Origin: Phascolarctos cinereus
Taxonomy: Eukaryota > Chordata > Mammalia > Diprotodontia > Phascolarctidae
Direction of reading: 5' to 3'
DNA: 64,000 bases
NCBI RefSeq assembly: GCF_002099425.1
Contig: NW_018344059.1
Location: 7,762,001-7,826,000, forward strand
This document shows positions 24,602 through 34,214 of this stretch, piece after piece (positions within the stretch are counted from its first letter, which is position 1; every line of letters begins with the position of its first letter). Position numbers and translations under genes: made by a program. Below the pieces are notes generated by a model, which saw only the letters and a program-made list of their open reading frames with translations, made no database searches and was not told the DNA's origin.

Positions 24602-25033
24602 TGTTGAAAAATGGTTTTTACTGGTATATCCTCAGCACCCTATTTCAGTCTCTTGCTGGAATGATACTATTAAGGTTAACTTTTCTAATTCTCTCTCCCA
24701 TTTCTCTGATCTGTATTCCTTCCTGTTTATCAGGTAATTTAGAAAATACTTTCATTTTACTGGTTCTATAGATAACAGGGTTCTTTCCTACTGGTATTAT
24801 GCTGGCTTTTTGTCTCAAATAATAAATAAATTCAAACTCTGAGTGTCTCAGGTTTTTAGAAGGAACAGGGATAGTCCCCACCATGTGATGTCCACTGCAG
24901 GCTTGGAGGCCATACACTGAGACCATCCCTGTTAGCACCTATTTTTATCCTTCCCCTAAGAGGAATAATAAAGTTTGTTAATGCTATTTCTGTGTGAGAT
25001 GATGCTTTTCATCTAGACTCCCTGCACTATACA
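24602..25033 (+). repeat. 3' LTR of the ERV-L-like fossil
   Basis: It starts TGTTGAAAAATGG and carries AATAAA at 24967-24972. A purine-rich stretch just upstream (near 24579-24588) may be the polypurine tract. If it ends at 'ccctgca' (25026), the next bases CTATA match CTATA before the 5' LTR (11474-11478), giving a 5-bp duplication. If it ends at 'tataca' (25033), no duplication is seen. It ends 80-90 bases from the SERPINA7 stop codon. Confidence 0.75.
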
Positions 25034-25061
25034 CACCAATCACTTTAGGGCATAATACACA

Positions 25062-25067
25062 TTTATT
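25062..25067 (-). terminator. SERPINA7: Poly(A) signal AATAAA of SERPINA7
   Basis: AATAAA on the minus strand lies 46 bases past the stop codon. A GU-rich run ('ttggtgtgtat', minus strand) follows at about 25029-25039, the usual place for a downstream element. That run coincides with the outer edge of the ERV 3' LTR. Confidence 0.7.
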
Positions 25068-25113
25068 TTCCATTTTAATAATGATAGGCAGTTCACCAGT
25101 GGCAGTTATACAG

Positions 25114-25317
25114 CTACTTTTCCATTGGCTCCATTACTTTTCCTAGAAAGAGAATGCTTCGAGTGACTTTATCCAAAATCATCACCAGGAAGGGCCTGTT
25201 GAAGATAATCAAAGCACCAGGGTGAACTAAAGTTGACCGGAGTTCTGTCTTTAACTCTGTGGTAGCTGCAGCCTCAGTGCCCTTTTCTCCAACATCTAAC
25301 ACAGCTTTGTGAACCAC
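25114..25317 (-). CDS. SERPINA7: SERPINA7 exon 5 (reactive-centre loop and C terminus)
   Basis: The acceptor is 'ccttgacag' and the stop TAG is at 25116-25114. It reads 'VVHKAVLDVGEKGTEAAA', a loop, then 'TRSILFLGKVMEPMEK'. The proximal hinge lacks the small-residue pattern of inhibitory serpins, as in human TBG. Counting back from the C terminus, human Arg381 is kept and the position of human Arg378 is lysine. Confidence 0.95.
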   Translation of the reverse strand: MVHKAVLDVGEKGTEAAATTELKTELRSTLVHPGALIIFNRPFLVMILDKVTRSILFLGKVMEPMEK

Positions 25318-28300
25318 CTGTCAAGGAAAAGCAAATATTATGATGTCAGCTATTATTACAGCCTTCATCCACCTTCACCTGCCTTCTCTCTGATGCCCTC
25401 TCTCCCCCTGACCCCACAAAGAGCAATATCCAATGGGCAGGTTCCTCAGTCTTACAAATAAGCTAAATATCAGAATAAAGCAAAGATATAAAGAGAACAC
25501 TAGAATTTGAATCAGGGTATCTGGGTTTAAAAGATTATAGGTTTAGAGCTAGAAGGGGTCATAGAGGCCAGTGAATTCAGCTCCTTCATTTCACAGATGA
25601 ATAAACTAAGGCACAGAAAGGTTAAGTGACTTGCCCAGGGTCTCACTAGCTAGTAGCTAGTGAGTATCTGAGGTTGGATTTGAACTCAGCTCTTCCTACC
25701 TGCAAGTTGACTGTCCTATCCCCTACTTACACAATTCTGCTTCAGTTCACATCTCAGTTCTGCTCACCTGTGAGACCTGTGGTGAGCAACTTCCTCTCTC
25801 TGGGCCTTAGTTATCTCATCTGTAAAGTGGGGTGATGGGACTAGATGACCTCTAAGGTCCCTTCCAGTTCTAGATCTTAAGAAAAAATCATGAATATAGA
25901 ACAAAGGGCATGGCTAAGAGTGCATTTTTATGGAGCATAGAGTTTAGAATAAGATGGCAATGTAGATGACATCTATTCCAGCCCCTTTCATTTTATAGAT
26001 GAGAAAACAAATAAGAATATTAGAGTACATAGAGAAAGAGAAGATATTTCCTCACTGTAGTATGCTATAGATCACCTGGACAGAAAGAGGAAATGTTTGG
26101 GGAGGGGGAGAAGCCTGGTACAGAGGCTTGATGCACTAGTGGTGGGAGATCTCAATCGTCCAGACATTTGCTGGACCTCGCTCAACAAAAGCAGAGTTGC
26201 TAATGACATCTTGCCTAGGTGCCCCTTTCTTTCTTGTAAAGGTAGAGGCACCCAAGGAGGAAAATTCTATTTTGCACCTGACTCTCACTAACAGGGAGAA
26301 ACTGGTCACTGGGATGGAAATGATGGGAAATCTGGAGAGAAACAACCACTCTATCCTAGAGTTTGTGATGAAGGAGAGACTAAATCTGACACGCACCTTA
26401 GATCGGAGAAAAATGAATTTCAAAGGGTTCAGAGGATGGAGTGGTAGGATCCTATGGACAAAAAATGTTTCGAAGGAAGGAAATTTGGGAGAGATGGGCG
26501 ATACCCAAGAATGACACTCTGAAGACACAAAGGAAGATATCATTTGGTGGTCATGTTGTATCAAGGATTCCTTTTTTGTACACTGTTTGGTCTCGATGGC
26601 CACTGAGGACCTTTCCAACTCTCAAATTCTCTGATTCTGTGAAACTAAGACTCATCTAAATGATTTGTTTAAAGTCACAGCAACAGCTAATAAGTAGAAG
26701 AATAAAGATTCAAACTGAAGGTTTTAGATTTTAAATGCAATTGTCTTTCTAGTATGCTAAGAAAAACATGGTCATTTGTAAAGATTACAGCAGTTTCACT
26801 GTCCTAGTCACCCTTTCCTGAATGCTCTCCAGCCTGTCAATCTTCTTTCTGAAATGTGGTATCTAAAGCTGAGCAAAGTGATCTAGTTATGGTCTGTTGA
26901 GGTATGAGAACAGTAGGACTATATTCTCCCCCATTCTGGATGCTAGCCCTCTCTTAGTGCAAAATGAGATTGAGTTAGCTTTCTTATCACATTGTCATAC
27001 ACCTAATGCTTATGAAGTTTGCAGCCAATTTGCAGCCAGTTTAGTGCCGGTAAATGTTTAACAACTTGCTGTAAAACAAAACAAAATAAAACAATATAAA
27101 ACAAAACCCCCCAAATTTACACATCAAAGTTTAAACTACATTATTAACATTTTCAATTAACATCAACAACATTAACAACAATAATAACAACAATAAATTC
27201 AATTAACATCAACAATATTAACAATATTAATGATATTAACATTTTCTCCACAACTTTCTTAAGTCTAGAAATCAACAAAACAATAAAACAAGGTGTGATT
27301 TGTAGTGTTGGTCAATTTTCAAGATGTAAATGCTCCCACTGAAAATGTAACTTTGGCCCTTTTGGGCTGGTTGTAGCTCTGGTTCCAGTATACCCCTGCC
27401 TACATCCCAATAAAACCTCCATGGTCTTTTTCACAGGAATTGTTGGCTATACTCATCTCTCCCATATTATGCTAATAAAATTGATTTTTTAAACCCATGT
27501 GGAAGACTTTATGTTATTCCTATTAAAAAGAATCTATTACAAATTGTCAACTCACATTTGAAATCTTCAGTCTGTAATGCTCTGAGATACCAGAAAAATC
27601 TGCCTGGTTAGTGAAAGCATCTTGAATTCCCATGCCTGGAAGGATGGTTTCCAGGTTGTATGAGGCAGAAATGGAAAACTTTGGAACATACAAGTTCACT
27701 AGCCTATTAAAAAAGGGAAAAAGAGATCAATCCTCCACTCTCACAGGATATGCTATCCTCACCCAAACTCCTGATGTTGGGAGTCTCACCGGCAGAGGTG
27801 AGACATATTATTGGGAATAACTGCTGTGGTGTCTAGCTGCTAAGCAAATCACCTCACTCAGAGAGATAGTGCAGCCTATTTGGGGAGGATTCTCATCTGA
27901 TTTAAAGATTCCAAAGAGGTGAAACATGTGAAATGACAGGCGGGGGGTATAGGAGAGGGAAAGTGTGCCTTAAATGATTAGTGGTCTCTCTACTTCTACC
28001 ACTCCATAGCAAAGGAGGGATGGACAAGGCAGGTCTAATAGGCAACATGCCAAATAAAGGATACTTTATCATCGGACTTTTATGATAGGCTAAATATGCA
28101 GAATGACACACAATTTTGGACATGACCAATGTGTGAATTTGTTTTGCTTGACTATGTATATTTGTTTTTAAACAAACAAAATGGTTAATTTAAAAATAAA
28201 TAAAAACTTATTATTTATATTATAATTATAATTTATTATATTATGTTTCTTCATATAAAATAAATTAAAATGTAAAATTATGAATTAAATTTATAAAAAT

Positions 28301-31300
28301 AAATAAAATAAATTAAATTAAAAATAAGCCCCCATAAATTTAATATTAGAAAATTCTTCCTCTTGATGAAGTATATAGACTTCTTTTCATCAAAAGTCCT
28401 ATTGCCCCAGTGAGGTCTTTCAGGCTCTGATGTACGGTATTACACAGAGTGTAAAAGTCTTTTCCTATTTCTTCCCAACCTTGTTCTTTCTTTAAATATT
28501 TTATGTTGATATAGCACTTCACAGAATGCTTTGCAGTTTACAAAGCTTTTTCACATCCATTATTTTATTTGATCCTCATAATATTCCTAAGAATCTGGAA
28601 AGGAAGAGATGATTGTCTCCATTTGATAAAGGGACTCAACTCCTCACTTTGTCTGTTGAATTCCTACCTATCCTTGAAGGTCTGGTTCAAGTGCTACTTC
28701 CTCCATTAAAAGTCTTCCATATTACCCTCAGTAGGAAATGCTTTCTCCTCACTGAGACCTCACAAAGTCCTTTATTGATGCCTTATATATTATTTAGTTT
28801 TGTAGTTCTTTCATATGTCATATATTTCTATTTAGCTGTAAGCTCCTTGAGAAAAAATTATTTTAAAAATTTATTTATTAACACTATGTACCAAACACTG
28901 TAGTAAGTGCTGGGGCTTCAAATACAAAAGTGATACAATTCTTGTCTTCAATGAGCTCATGTTCTAATAGGAGACAACACATTTAAGGAGTGGTCACCAG
29001 GAAGGGGTGTTTGAAGACACATTCCATTTTATTCACTCTTTGATTATCTCCCAGTGCCTAGCACATGGTAGATGCTTAATATATACTTACTGTAGTATCA
29101 TAGTCTTTCAGTATGTAAGTCATGCATAACTGTTAGCATCGAGCAAGACTGTCTACTTGGGTAGACACTATGCTTGATTGGGTATATACAGATGAAAGGA
29201 ATTGTGTACTCCCTGACTTTAAAGAAATGATAGGGAGATGAGAAACACACTTGGATAACTATAATAGTATTTAGGATGAAAAAAAAACCACAAAGAACAG
29301 GTCAAATAGAAGTAATAGAGCTGGGTTTGATCTCAAGTCCTTGGATTCTAAGTCTAGCCAGAGCAGAGAATGATACTTCTTTTAGGGTCATGTGTAGTAA
29401 AATTTTATGCCTGGATAAAAGGACTGTCTATTAAAGTTCAAAGGAATACTAGATGACATCAAGTCCAATTTTCTCTCATTTTATAAATGAGGAAACTGAG
29501 ACTCAGAGAGACGCTGTGACTTTCCCAGGGTCACAGAGCTATTAAGAGTCAAAGGCAAAATCAGAACCCAGGACTCTCTGAATCCACTATTCCATGCTGA
29601 CTCAGCATGAAAGCTGGGGCTCATTTACGTGGCTAACTCAGGCAGTGAGTTTCTAGACTGGGCTAACCAGAATAGAAAGTATGAATCCTCAGGTACTTAG
29701 GTATTACTTTCCAGATTGTCCCTTCCTGTACTGGCACTTATGTCCTAATGAGAACTGCTTCATCTTTAGGTTGTTACCCTTTCTGGAGCAAGTCGTTCCA
29801 TCTCCTCAGAGTTGTTGACATTAGAGTGTCCTCCAGTGGCTTCATCTGGTCTTGATCAGGAAGGACAAAAATGGCCAGTGCATTTTTACTGTAGTCCATC
29901 TGAAGTACAGTGCAGTTCAATATCCTATCCACAAAGTAAAAATGTTCTTCAGTTTGGTGCATGAAGGAAACCTTCATCACATCTGACTGGCTTATGTAAA
30001 AGTTGCCATTTTGCTTGGTTTCCAGAGCATCAAAAGGTTTCTTCCATTTAGCTTAAGGGACAAAGAAAAGAGATCATTACATTTCCTGGGGAAGGAGATG
30101 TATAGTTCCATAGCCCAGTTAAGGGAAATTAGAGTCTACGAGGGACCTTAGATAATCCTAACATCACTACTGGTTTCTATAAAGGATTTTAAAGATTTTC
30201 AAAGTACTTTATTTATAAGAACTCTACGAGGGAGGTGGGACATGTATTATTTTCCCCATTTTATAGATGAGAAAACTGGAGCTCAGAAAAGTGAAGAGAG
30301 GCCCACAGCTAGTAGAAGACAGAAGCCACCTTCATCAAACCATAGGATGTTAAAATTGGAAAGGAATTTAATGGTCATCTCAGAGTTCTTGATGTATTGG
30401 TTCTGGAGGGGGAGTTGAACACTCCTTCCCCACCACTGCTTTCCTTTGCCACCATTATTCAGCAATCTCTCCTTCTTTGAAGTTCACTCCACTTATATTT
30501 ATCACCCAGTCAAAATAGTAGTTTGGGTAACTAGGTGGCATGGTGGATAGAGTGCTGGATCTGGAGTCAAGAAGGCTCATCTTCCTGAGTTCAAATCTGG
30601 CCTCAGACACTTACTAGCAAGTCATTTAATTCTGTTTGCCTCAGTTTCCTTATCTGTAAAATGAGCAGGAGAAGAAAATGGCAAATCATTCCAGTGTCTT
30701 TACCAAGAAACCCCAAGTGAGGTCACAAAGAGTTGGACATGACTGAAAAATGACTGAATAACAGCAAAAGGTCATTCTCCATCATTTGTCATGGAGCTCA
30801 ATACGTTTCTCTCCATCCCACCTTTCTATCATTCTATATCGCTACTTCCCATTCACAGAAGCCAAACTCCTGAAAAAAATCTGTCTGCATCCATTGCTAC
30901 CTCTTCCTGTCCTTCCTTTTGCAATCTGATTTCTGACCTCATCGCTCAAATCAAACCACTCTCTACAAAGTTACCAATAATCTCTTAACTGCCAAATGGG
31001 AGAGTTTTTTTTTTCTCAATCGTGACCCTTCTTGATATCTTTGTATTGTTGGACAGTGTTCCTCCTGCTGTATACTTCTATTCTCTGGGCTTTCATAACA
31101 TCTTGGTTCTTTTCCTCCCTGTCTGACTACTCTTTCTTAGTCCCTTGTGGAAGGTCTTCATCCATAACATGCCCTATAACTAAGGGTGTGCATTAGGCTT
31201 TGTTCTGGGCTGTTTTCACTCTATACTCTCTCACTTGGTGACCTTACCAACTGCTGTGGATTGACTTATCTTCTTTATGCAGATGACTCCCAAATCTATA

Positions 31301-32139
31301 TATCCAATCAATCAGTGAGCATATATATTATGCACTGTTCTAGGCAATGGGGCTGCAAATACTAAAAAGAAAACTATCCTTCTCTCAAGGAACTTGTATT
31401 AAGGGAAAGTAAAATGTAAACAATTATGTAGAGAATATATACATATATATTATGTTATCAGGAAAATAAACTTGAAATCCCCAATTATCTATGTACAGAT
31501 TCTTACCTTTAAAGAAAATAAAGTTCACTAGGATCATGTAAGTATTAGGTACAAGATCTTTGATCAAGTCTACAATTTTCCCCTTGGTCTTCTTATTCAC
31601 ATAATTATTGATCTTCTGTTCAGCCGCTGAAACATTTGAGAAGTCAGTAGAAAAGGCCTCTGAATCATATAGCTTCTGGACATCAGTTGTGAACTGGGTG
31701 AGAATTTTCACCTGTTTTTGGATGAAGAGGGCATTTCCTGCCTTCACTTCAAGTTCCTTGGTTGGGAGATTCAGAGTGTGGATAAGGTGGTAGAAACCTT
31801 GGTGGATTTCCTCTTCTTCATCTCTGTGAGGTTGAAGCCCAGACACTGTAGGATCTGGGTCTGTGTATTTGATCGGGCCCCAAGGGACATCATAGCAAAG
31901 GCTGAGGACACACTCACTGGGGAGAAGAAAACATTCTTCCTAGTGTTCTCTAAGATCAGCTGCCTATATAAGTTGAATGCAAAGTCGGCATTATTGGTGG
32001 ACATCTTATAGAAGGTTGAGTTCCTTGGGGGAGAATGGTAGACTTCATTACCTTTACCTTCATGCTCAGTACCAGGAAAACAAAGAACAGTAGCATGAAG
32101 TCCAACAGCTATGAAAACTATGTAGAAGGAAGATGGCAT
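25114..32139 (-). CDS. SERPINA7: SERPINA7, thyroxine-binding globulin (four coding exons; frame broken once in exon 2)
   Basis: TBG is a secreted, non-inhibitory clade-A serpin made in liver that carries thyroxine in blood. Joined minus-strand exons 32139-31507, 30051-29778, 27703-27556 and 25317-25114 give about 419 residues (human 415). Visible in order: a signal peptide (MPSSFYIVFIAVGLHATVLC) very like human TBG; the serpin helix A-B region (NADFAFNLY, FFSPVSVSSA); 'FSTDFSNVSAA' and 'LVPNTYMILVNFIFF'; 'LNCTVLQMDYSKNALAIFVL', nearly identical to human TBG; 'VPKFSISASYNLE'; hinge 'EKGTEAAA'; and C-terminal 'TRSILFLGKV'. TBG-specific matches outweigh those to SERPINA1, A3 or A6. The non-coding first exon and liver promoter were not found. 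The first coding exon is one base short, so this copy is either a pseudogene or carries a sequence error. SERPINA7 is X-linked in placentals; X linkage here is inference. Confidence 0.93.
25535..25728 (-). mobile_element. MIR SINE
   Basis: 'acttgcccagggtctcacta' and 'ttggatttgaactcagctc', in SERPINA7 intron 4. Confidence 0.75.
25740..25880 (+). mobile_element. MIR SINE
   Basis: 'cttcctctctctgggcctta', 'ctcatctgtaaagtgggg' and the tail 'gatgacctctaaggtccctt'. Confidence 0.75.
26097..26650 (+). mobile_element. L3/CR1 LINE fragment (endonuclease motif and 3' end)
   Basis: 'VVGDLNRPDICW' at 26138-26173 is the CR1/L3 endonuclease GDxN motif. The piece ends in the CR1-type 3' terminus ('tttccaactctcaaattctc', 'tgattctg'). 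It is inside SERPINA7 intron 4. Confidence 0.75.
26785..27030 (-). mobile_element. L3/CR1 LINE 3' region, antisense
   Basis: 'ctgaatgctctccagcctgtc', 'tgaaatgtggtatctaaag' and 'gagttagctttcttatcac' match the reversed CR1/L3 3' region (compare 61820-61970). Confidence 0.7.
27556..27703 (-). CDS. SERPINA7: SERPINA7 exon 4
   Basis: This 148-base exon has the usual clade-A serpin exon 4 length. The acceptor is 'tttttaatag' and the donor 'aat|gtgagt'. It reads 'LVNLYVPKFSISASYNLE', then 'MGIQDAFTNQADFSGIS', then 'LKISN' (human 'LFVPKFSISATYDLG', 'MGIQHAYSENADFSGLT', 'LKLSN'). The frame is open and in phase with both neighbours. Confidence 0.95.
28175..28330. repeat. A/T-rich low-complexity stretch
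   Basis: Repeated aaat, ttat and taaa motifs with almost no G/C, in SERPINA7 intron 3. Confidence 0.85.
28500..28630 (-). mobile_element. THER1/MIR fragment
   Basis: 'tatagcacttcacagaatgc', 'tttgcagtttacaaagc' and 'tttgatcctcataatat'. Confidence 0.65.
28640..29100 (+). mobile_element. L2 LINE 3' end and L2-like piece
   Basis: 'ggttcaagtgctacttcctcc', 'ctgtaagctccttgag', 'aagtgctggggcttcaaata' and 'agtgcctagcacatggtaga' are typical L2 3'-end blocks. Confidence 0.7.
29440..29600 (-). mobile_element. MIR SINE
   Basis: 'aaatgaggaaactgagactc' and 'cccagggtcacagagcta', in reverse orientation. Confidence 0.75.
29778..30051 (-). CDS. SERPINA7: SERPINA7 exon 3
   Basis: The exon is 274 bases. The acceptor '…cttaag' ends at 30052 and the donor 'gg|gtaaca' begins at 29777. 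It opens with 'AKWKKPFDALETKQNG' (human 'AQWANPFDPSKTED') and runs without interruption to 'RRWNDLLQKG'. The block 'LNCTVLQMDYSKNALA' is the strongest single match to TBG in the window. Confidence 0.95.
30185..30325 (-). mobile_element. MIR/THER1 fragment
   Basis: 'aaagattttcaaagtacttt' and 'ttttatagatgagaaaactg'. Confidence 0.65.
30522..30772 (+). mobile_element. MAR1 CORE-SINE
   Basis: Full-length sense copy: 'gtggatagagtgctggatct', 'gagttcaaatctggcctcag', 'ccccaagtgaggtcacaaag' and 'catgactgaaaaatgactg'. In SERPINA7 intron 2. Confidence 0.9.
30790..31300 (+). mobile_element. L2 LINE reverse-transcriptase fragment
   Basis: 'LYTLSLGDLTNCCGLTYLLY' followed by 'ADDSQIYIS' at about 31218-31305 is the L2 YADD active-site region. 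Upstream 'ttctgggctttcataacatc' also matches L2. In SERPINA7 intron 2; broken. Confidence 0.8.
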
Positions 32140-32156
32140 TTTGCTAGAAAATATAT
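31507..32156 (-). CDS. SERPINA7: SERPINA7 exon 2 (start codon, signal peptide, N-terminal serpin domain; frameshift)
   Basis: The acceptor 'cctctgcag' ends at 32157, the ATG is at 32139-32137, and the donor 'g|gtaaga' starts at 31506. The frame reads MPSSFY… to 'LGFNLTEMK', and the matching serpin sequence then continues one frame over as 'EEEIHQGFYHLIHTLN'. The coding part is 633 bases where 634 are needed for the next splice phase, so one base is missing in the GAA-rich run at about 31808-31822. Several N-linked glycosylation sequons (N-x-S/T) are visible, including NST, NLT and NVS. Confidence 0.92.
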
Positions 32157-33184
32157 CTGCAGAGGATGAAAGAATAGGAGAGAGATTATCTGGTTGTCAG
32201 AAGTAAATCAGTGATTCCACATTCAATGCAATGCAATCCAATAAATCCTTATTAAGCGACTGGTATGTCCAAAGTTCTGTGCCCTGTGCTGGAGAAACAA
32301 AGAGGTGCTGTTTTTACATGCCTCTGGGGGAAGGCAGTCTGTTACACAGTCTGATTTGTTACATGGCCTTCCGTTTTCCTCCTAAAAAGCAAGCAAGTAA
32401 GCTACCCAGTGATTAGTTACTGAAATTCTGCTTTGCTAATCTATTCACTTGGGCTAAGTATTGGCCTCCCTAAATACAAATATGTAAGTCCCTGTCACTG
32501 GTATGAATGACAGGGTTACTGATTCAGAGGATTTAATAGCATGATAAGGACACTTATTGTGTTAGAAGCACCTCCCTTTATTTTCTTGAGGAGGAAATTG
32601 AAGCCCTCAGAGGGAAAGTGCCTTGCTAAAGGTCACACAACCAGTTTATGGCAGAGCCAGTTCTAGTATATGAGTCTGGAGATTCCCAATTTGACTATAA
32701 TTTTCTTCCTTCCAGGAAGGATGGAGCAAGGAGGAAATGCTGAAGGGAAGGAGAGCAGAAGAATTTGAAAGGGAAAGGAAGTCTATAGATGAAAGAAAGC
32801 AGGATGGAGGCTTTGAAGGTAAATAAAATAAAACAATTTATTATAATTTTAACAGCAACTATTTAAACATAATAAATTAAGAAACATTGAAGTATTGGCA
32901 AAATCCTCAACAACCTTCACATTTGTAATTTATGAAACTAGTAACCATAATGATATTATTAATGTGATGGATAGACTTGAGTTTGCATAGATTTTGAGAA
33001 AATATGGCGGTGAGTGATGATATTACTATTTGATTCTTTTTCAACCACTAATTAAAACTGATATGTTGTCTCTATAACTATGATAGCAGAAAACTTGGAT
33101 CACACATATAAAATGTTTCAAATTTTAGCAAGATTTAAACTGCCTTGTTTAATAATAAATAGAGAATTCTATTTATCGTGGTTA
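32157..33184. other. Upstream of SERPINA7 exon 2; non-coding exon not found
   Basis: This should be the 5' intron of SERPINA7. It shows a degraded L2-like piece at 32220-32310, a MIR-like piece near 32540-32690 and A/T-rich unique sequence. I could not point to the untranslated first exon or to a clear HNF1 site. Confidence 0.4.
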
Positions 33185-33850
33185 GTCAACAAACATTGAT
33201 TAAGTACCTATTATGGGCCAGGTTAGTGCTGGGGATACAAAGGAAGGCAAAAGACAGTTCCTGCCCTCAAAGAGCTCACAATCTAATGGGGGAGAAAACA
33301 AGCAAATAAATATGTTCAAACTATATTATAAGATAAATAGGAAATAGTTTAAAAAGAGAAGGCATTAGAATTAATAGGGCAGCTGAGTGGTGCAGTGGAT
33401 AGAGTGCCAGCCTTGGAGTCTGGAAGGCTCATCTTCCTGAGTTCAAATCTGGCTTCAGACACTTATTAGCTGTGTGACCCTGGGCAAGTCACTTAATCTT
33501 GTTTGGCTTAATTTCCTCATCTGTAAAATGAGCTGGAGAAGGAAATGGCAAACCACTCCAGTATCTTTGCCAAGAAAATCTCAAATAGGGTCACAAAGAG
33601 TCAGACATGACTGAAAATGACTGAACAACAACATTAGAATTAGAGGGGTTGAGAAATATTTCCTGAAAAAGATGAGATTTTAGTGTGGACTTAATGGAAG
33701 CCAGGGAAGCCAGTAAGGGGAGATGAGGAGAGACAACACTCTGTGCATGGGAGACAGCCAGAGAAAAAGCCTGGAGCCTAGAGATAGAGCATCTTGTCTG
33801 TGGAACAGCCAGGAGGATCAGAGAGTACGTGGCAAACTCTTTTGAGTGGT
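33185..33850 (+). mobile_element. L2/MIR-like SINE, split by a MAR1
   Basis: 'acattgattaagtacctatt', 'ccctcaaagagctcacaat' and, after the MAR1, 'gacttaatggaagccaggga' form one marsupial L2-tailed repeat. Confidence 0.75.
33374..33631 (+). mobile_element. MAR1 CORE-SINE with target duplication
   Basis: cattagaatta at 33363-33373 is repeated at 33632-33642. The body is a complete MAR1 ending 'tgaacaacaa'. Confidence 0.95.
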
Positions 33851-34214
33851 AACTGATTTCTTTTAGGAGGTTTTTTAAAAGTTGTATTTTTTTTTTGTGA
33901 AACCAACGTATTGCCAAAATGAATAATGTAGAGAAATATAACATACCACAACAATTTTAACTTCCACCTAAAATTGTTTAGCTTCATATTGAATACTTCA
34001 TGCTCAAATGCAGCAAATAGATCATATTAATGGAATACATCTATGTTATGAACCTATGGGGACTGATTGTGGCAGATTATTCCCATGTCAAAATTTGGCA
34101 CATGCTGACTCAAATATGATTTTATTTTTGTATACTGAGCCCATTGGTGAGTTAGGAAGATGTCTACCCCAAGCATGTGAAGACTTCCCCTGTGGAGTAG
34201 GCAGGTATGAATAA
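33851..34214. other. Unassigned, between the L2-like SINE and RTE
   Basis: No gene or named repeat recognised. The 34008-34214 frame has no family resemblance. Confidence 0.4.

Larger units (their letters stand above)
11479..25033 (+). mobile_element. ERV-L-like (class III) provirus fossil, heavily broken and nested
   Basis: A 5' LTR (about 11479-11938) and a related 3' LTR (about 24602-25033) flank an interior with gag-like and pol-like sequence on the plus strand. Directly after the 5' LTR, TGGTGTCAAAAGTGGGA at 11941 matches the tRNA-Leu primer-site pattern at 15 of 17 bases, as in the ERV-L group. Interior pieces resemble ERV-L/MERV-L pol more than gammaretroviral pol. No env was recognised, as usual for the group. 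It is interrupted by a hAT MITE, an RTE-related repeat, a full L1 with its own SINE passengers and a MAR1. The coding remains carry many breaks (well over ten). The LTRs differ at roughly a fifth of positions by eye, so it is old. Confidence 0.8.
25318..27555 (-). other. SERPINA7: SERPINA7 intron 4
   Basis: GT…AG intron of about 2.2 kb. It holds two MIR copies, an L3/CR1 endonuclease fragment, an antisense L3/CR1 3' piece and an A/C-rich stretch with AAC, AAT and CAA motifs at about 27070-27300. No exon-like frame was seen. Confidence 0.85.
27704..29777 (-). other. SERPINA7: SERPINA7 intron 3
   Basis: GT…AG intron of about 2.1 kb. It contains an A/T-rich low-complexity stretch at 28175-28330, a THER1 piece, L2 3'-end sequence and a MIR copy. 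Confidence 0.85.
30052..31506 (-). other. SERPINA7: SERPINA7 intron 2
   Basis: GT…AG intron of about 1.45 kb. It contains a MIR, a MAR1 SINE and an L2 reverse-transcriptase fragment, all recognisable. Confidence 0.85.

Noticed and set aside
26136-26618. 160-codon minus-strand frame
   Set aside because: Shadow of a plus-strand L3/CR1 LINE fragment inside a SERPINA7 intron.
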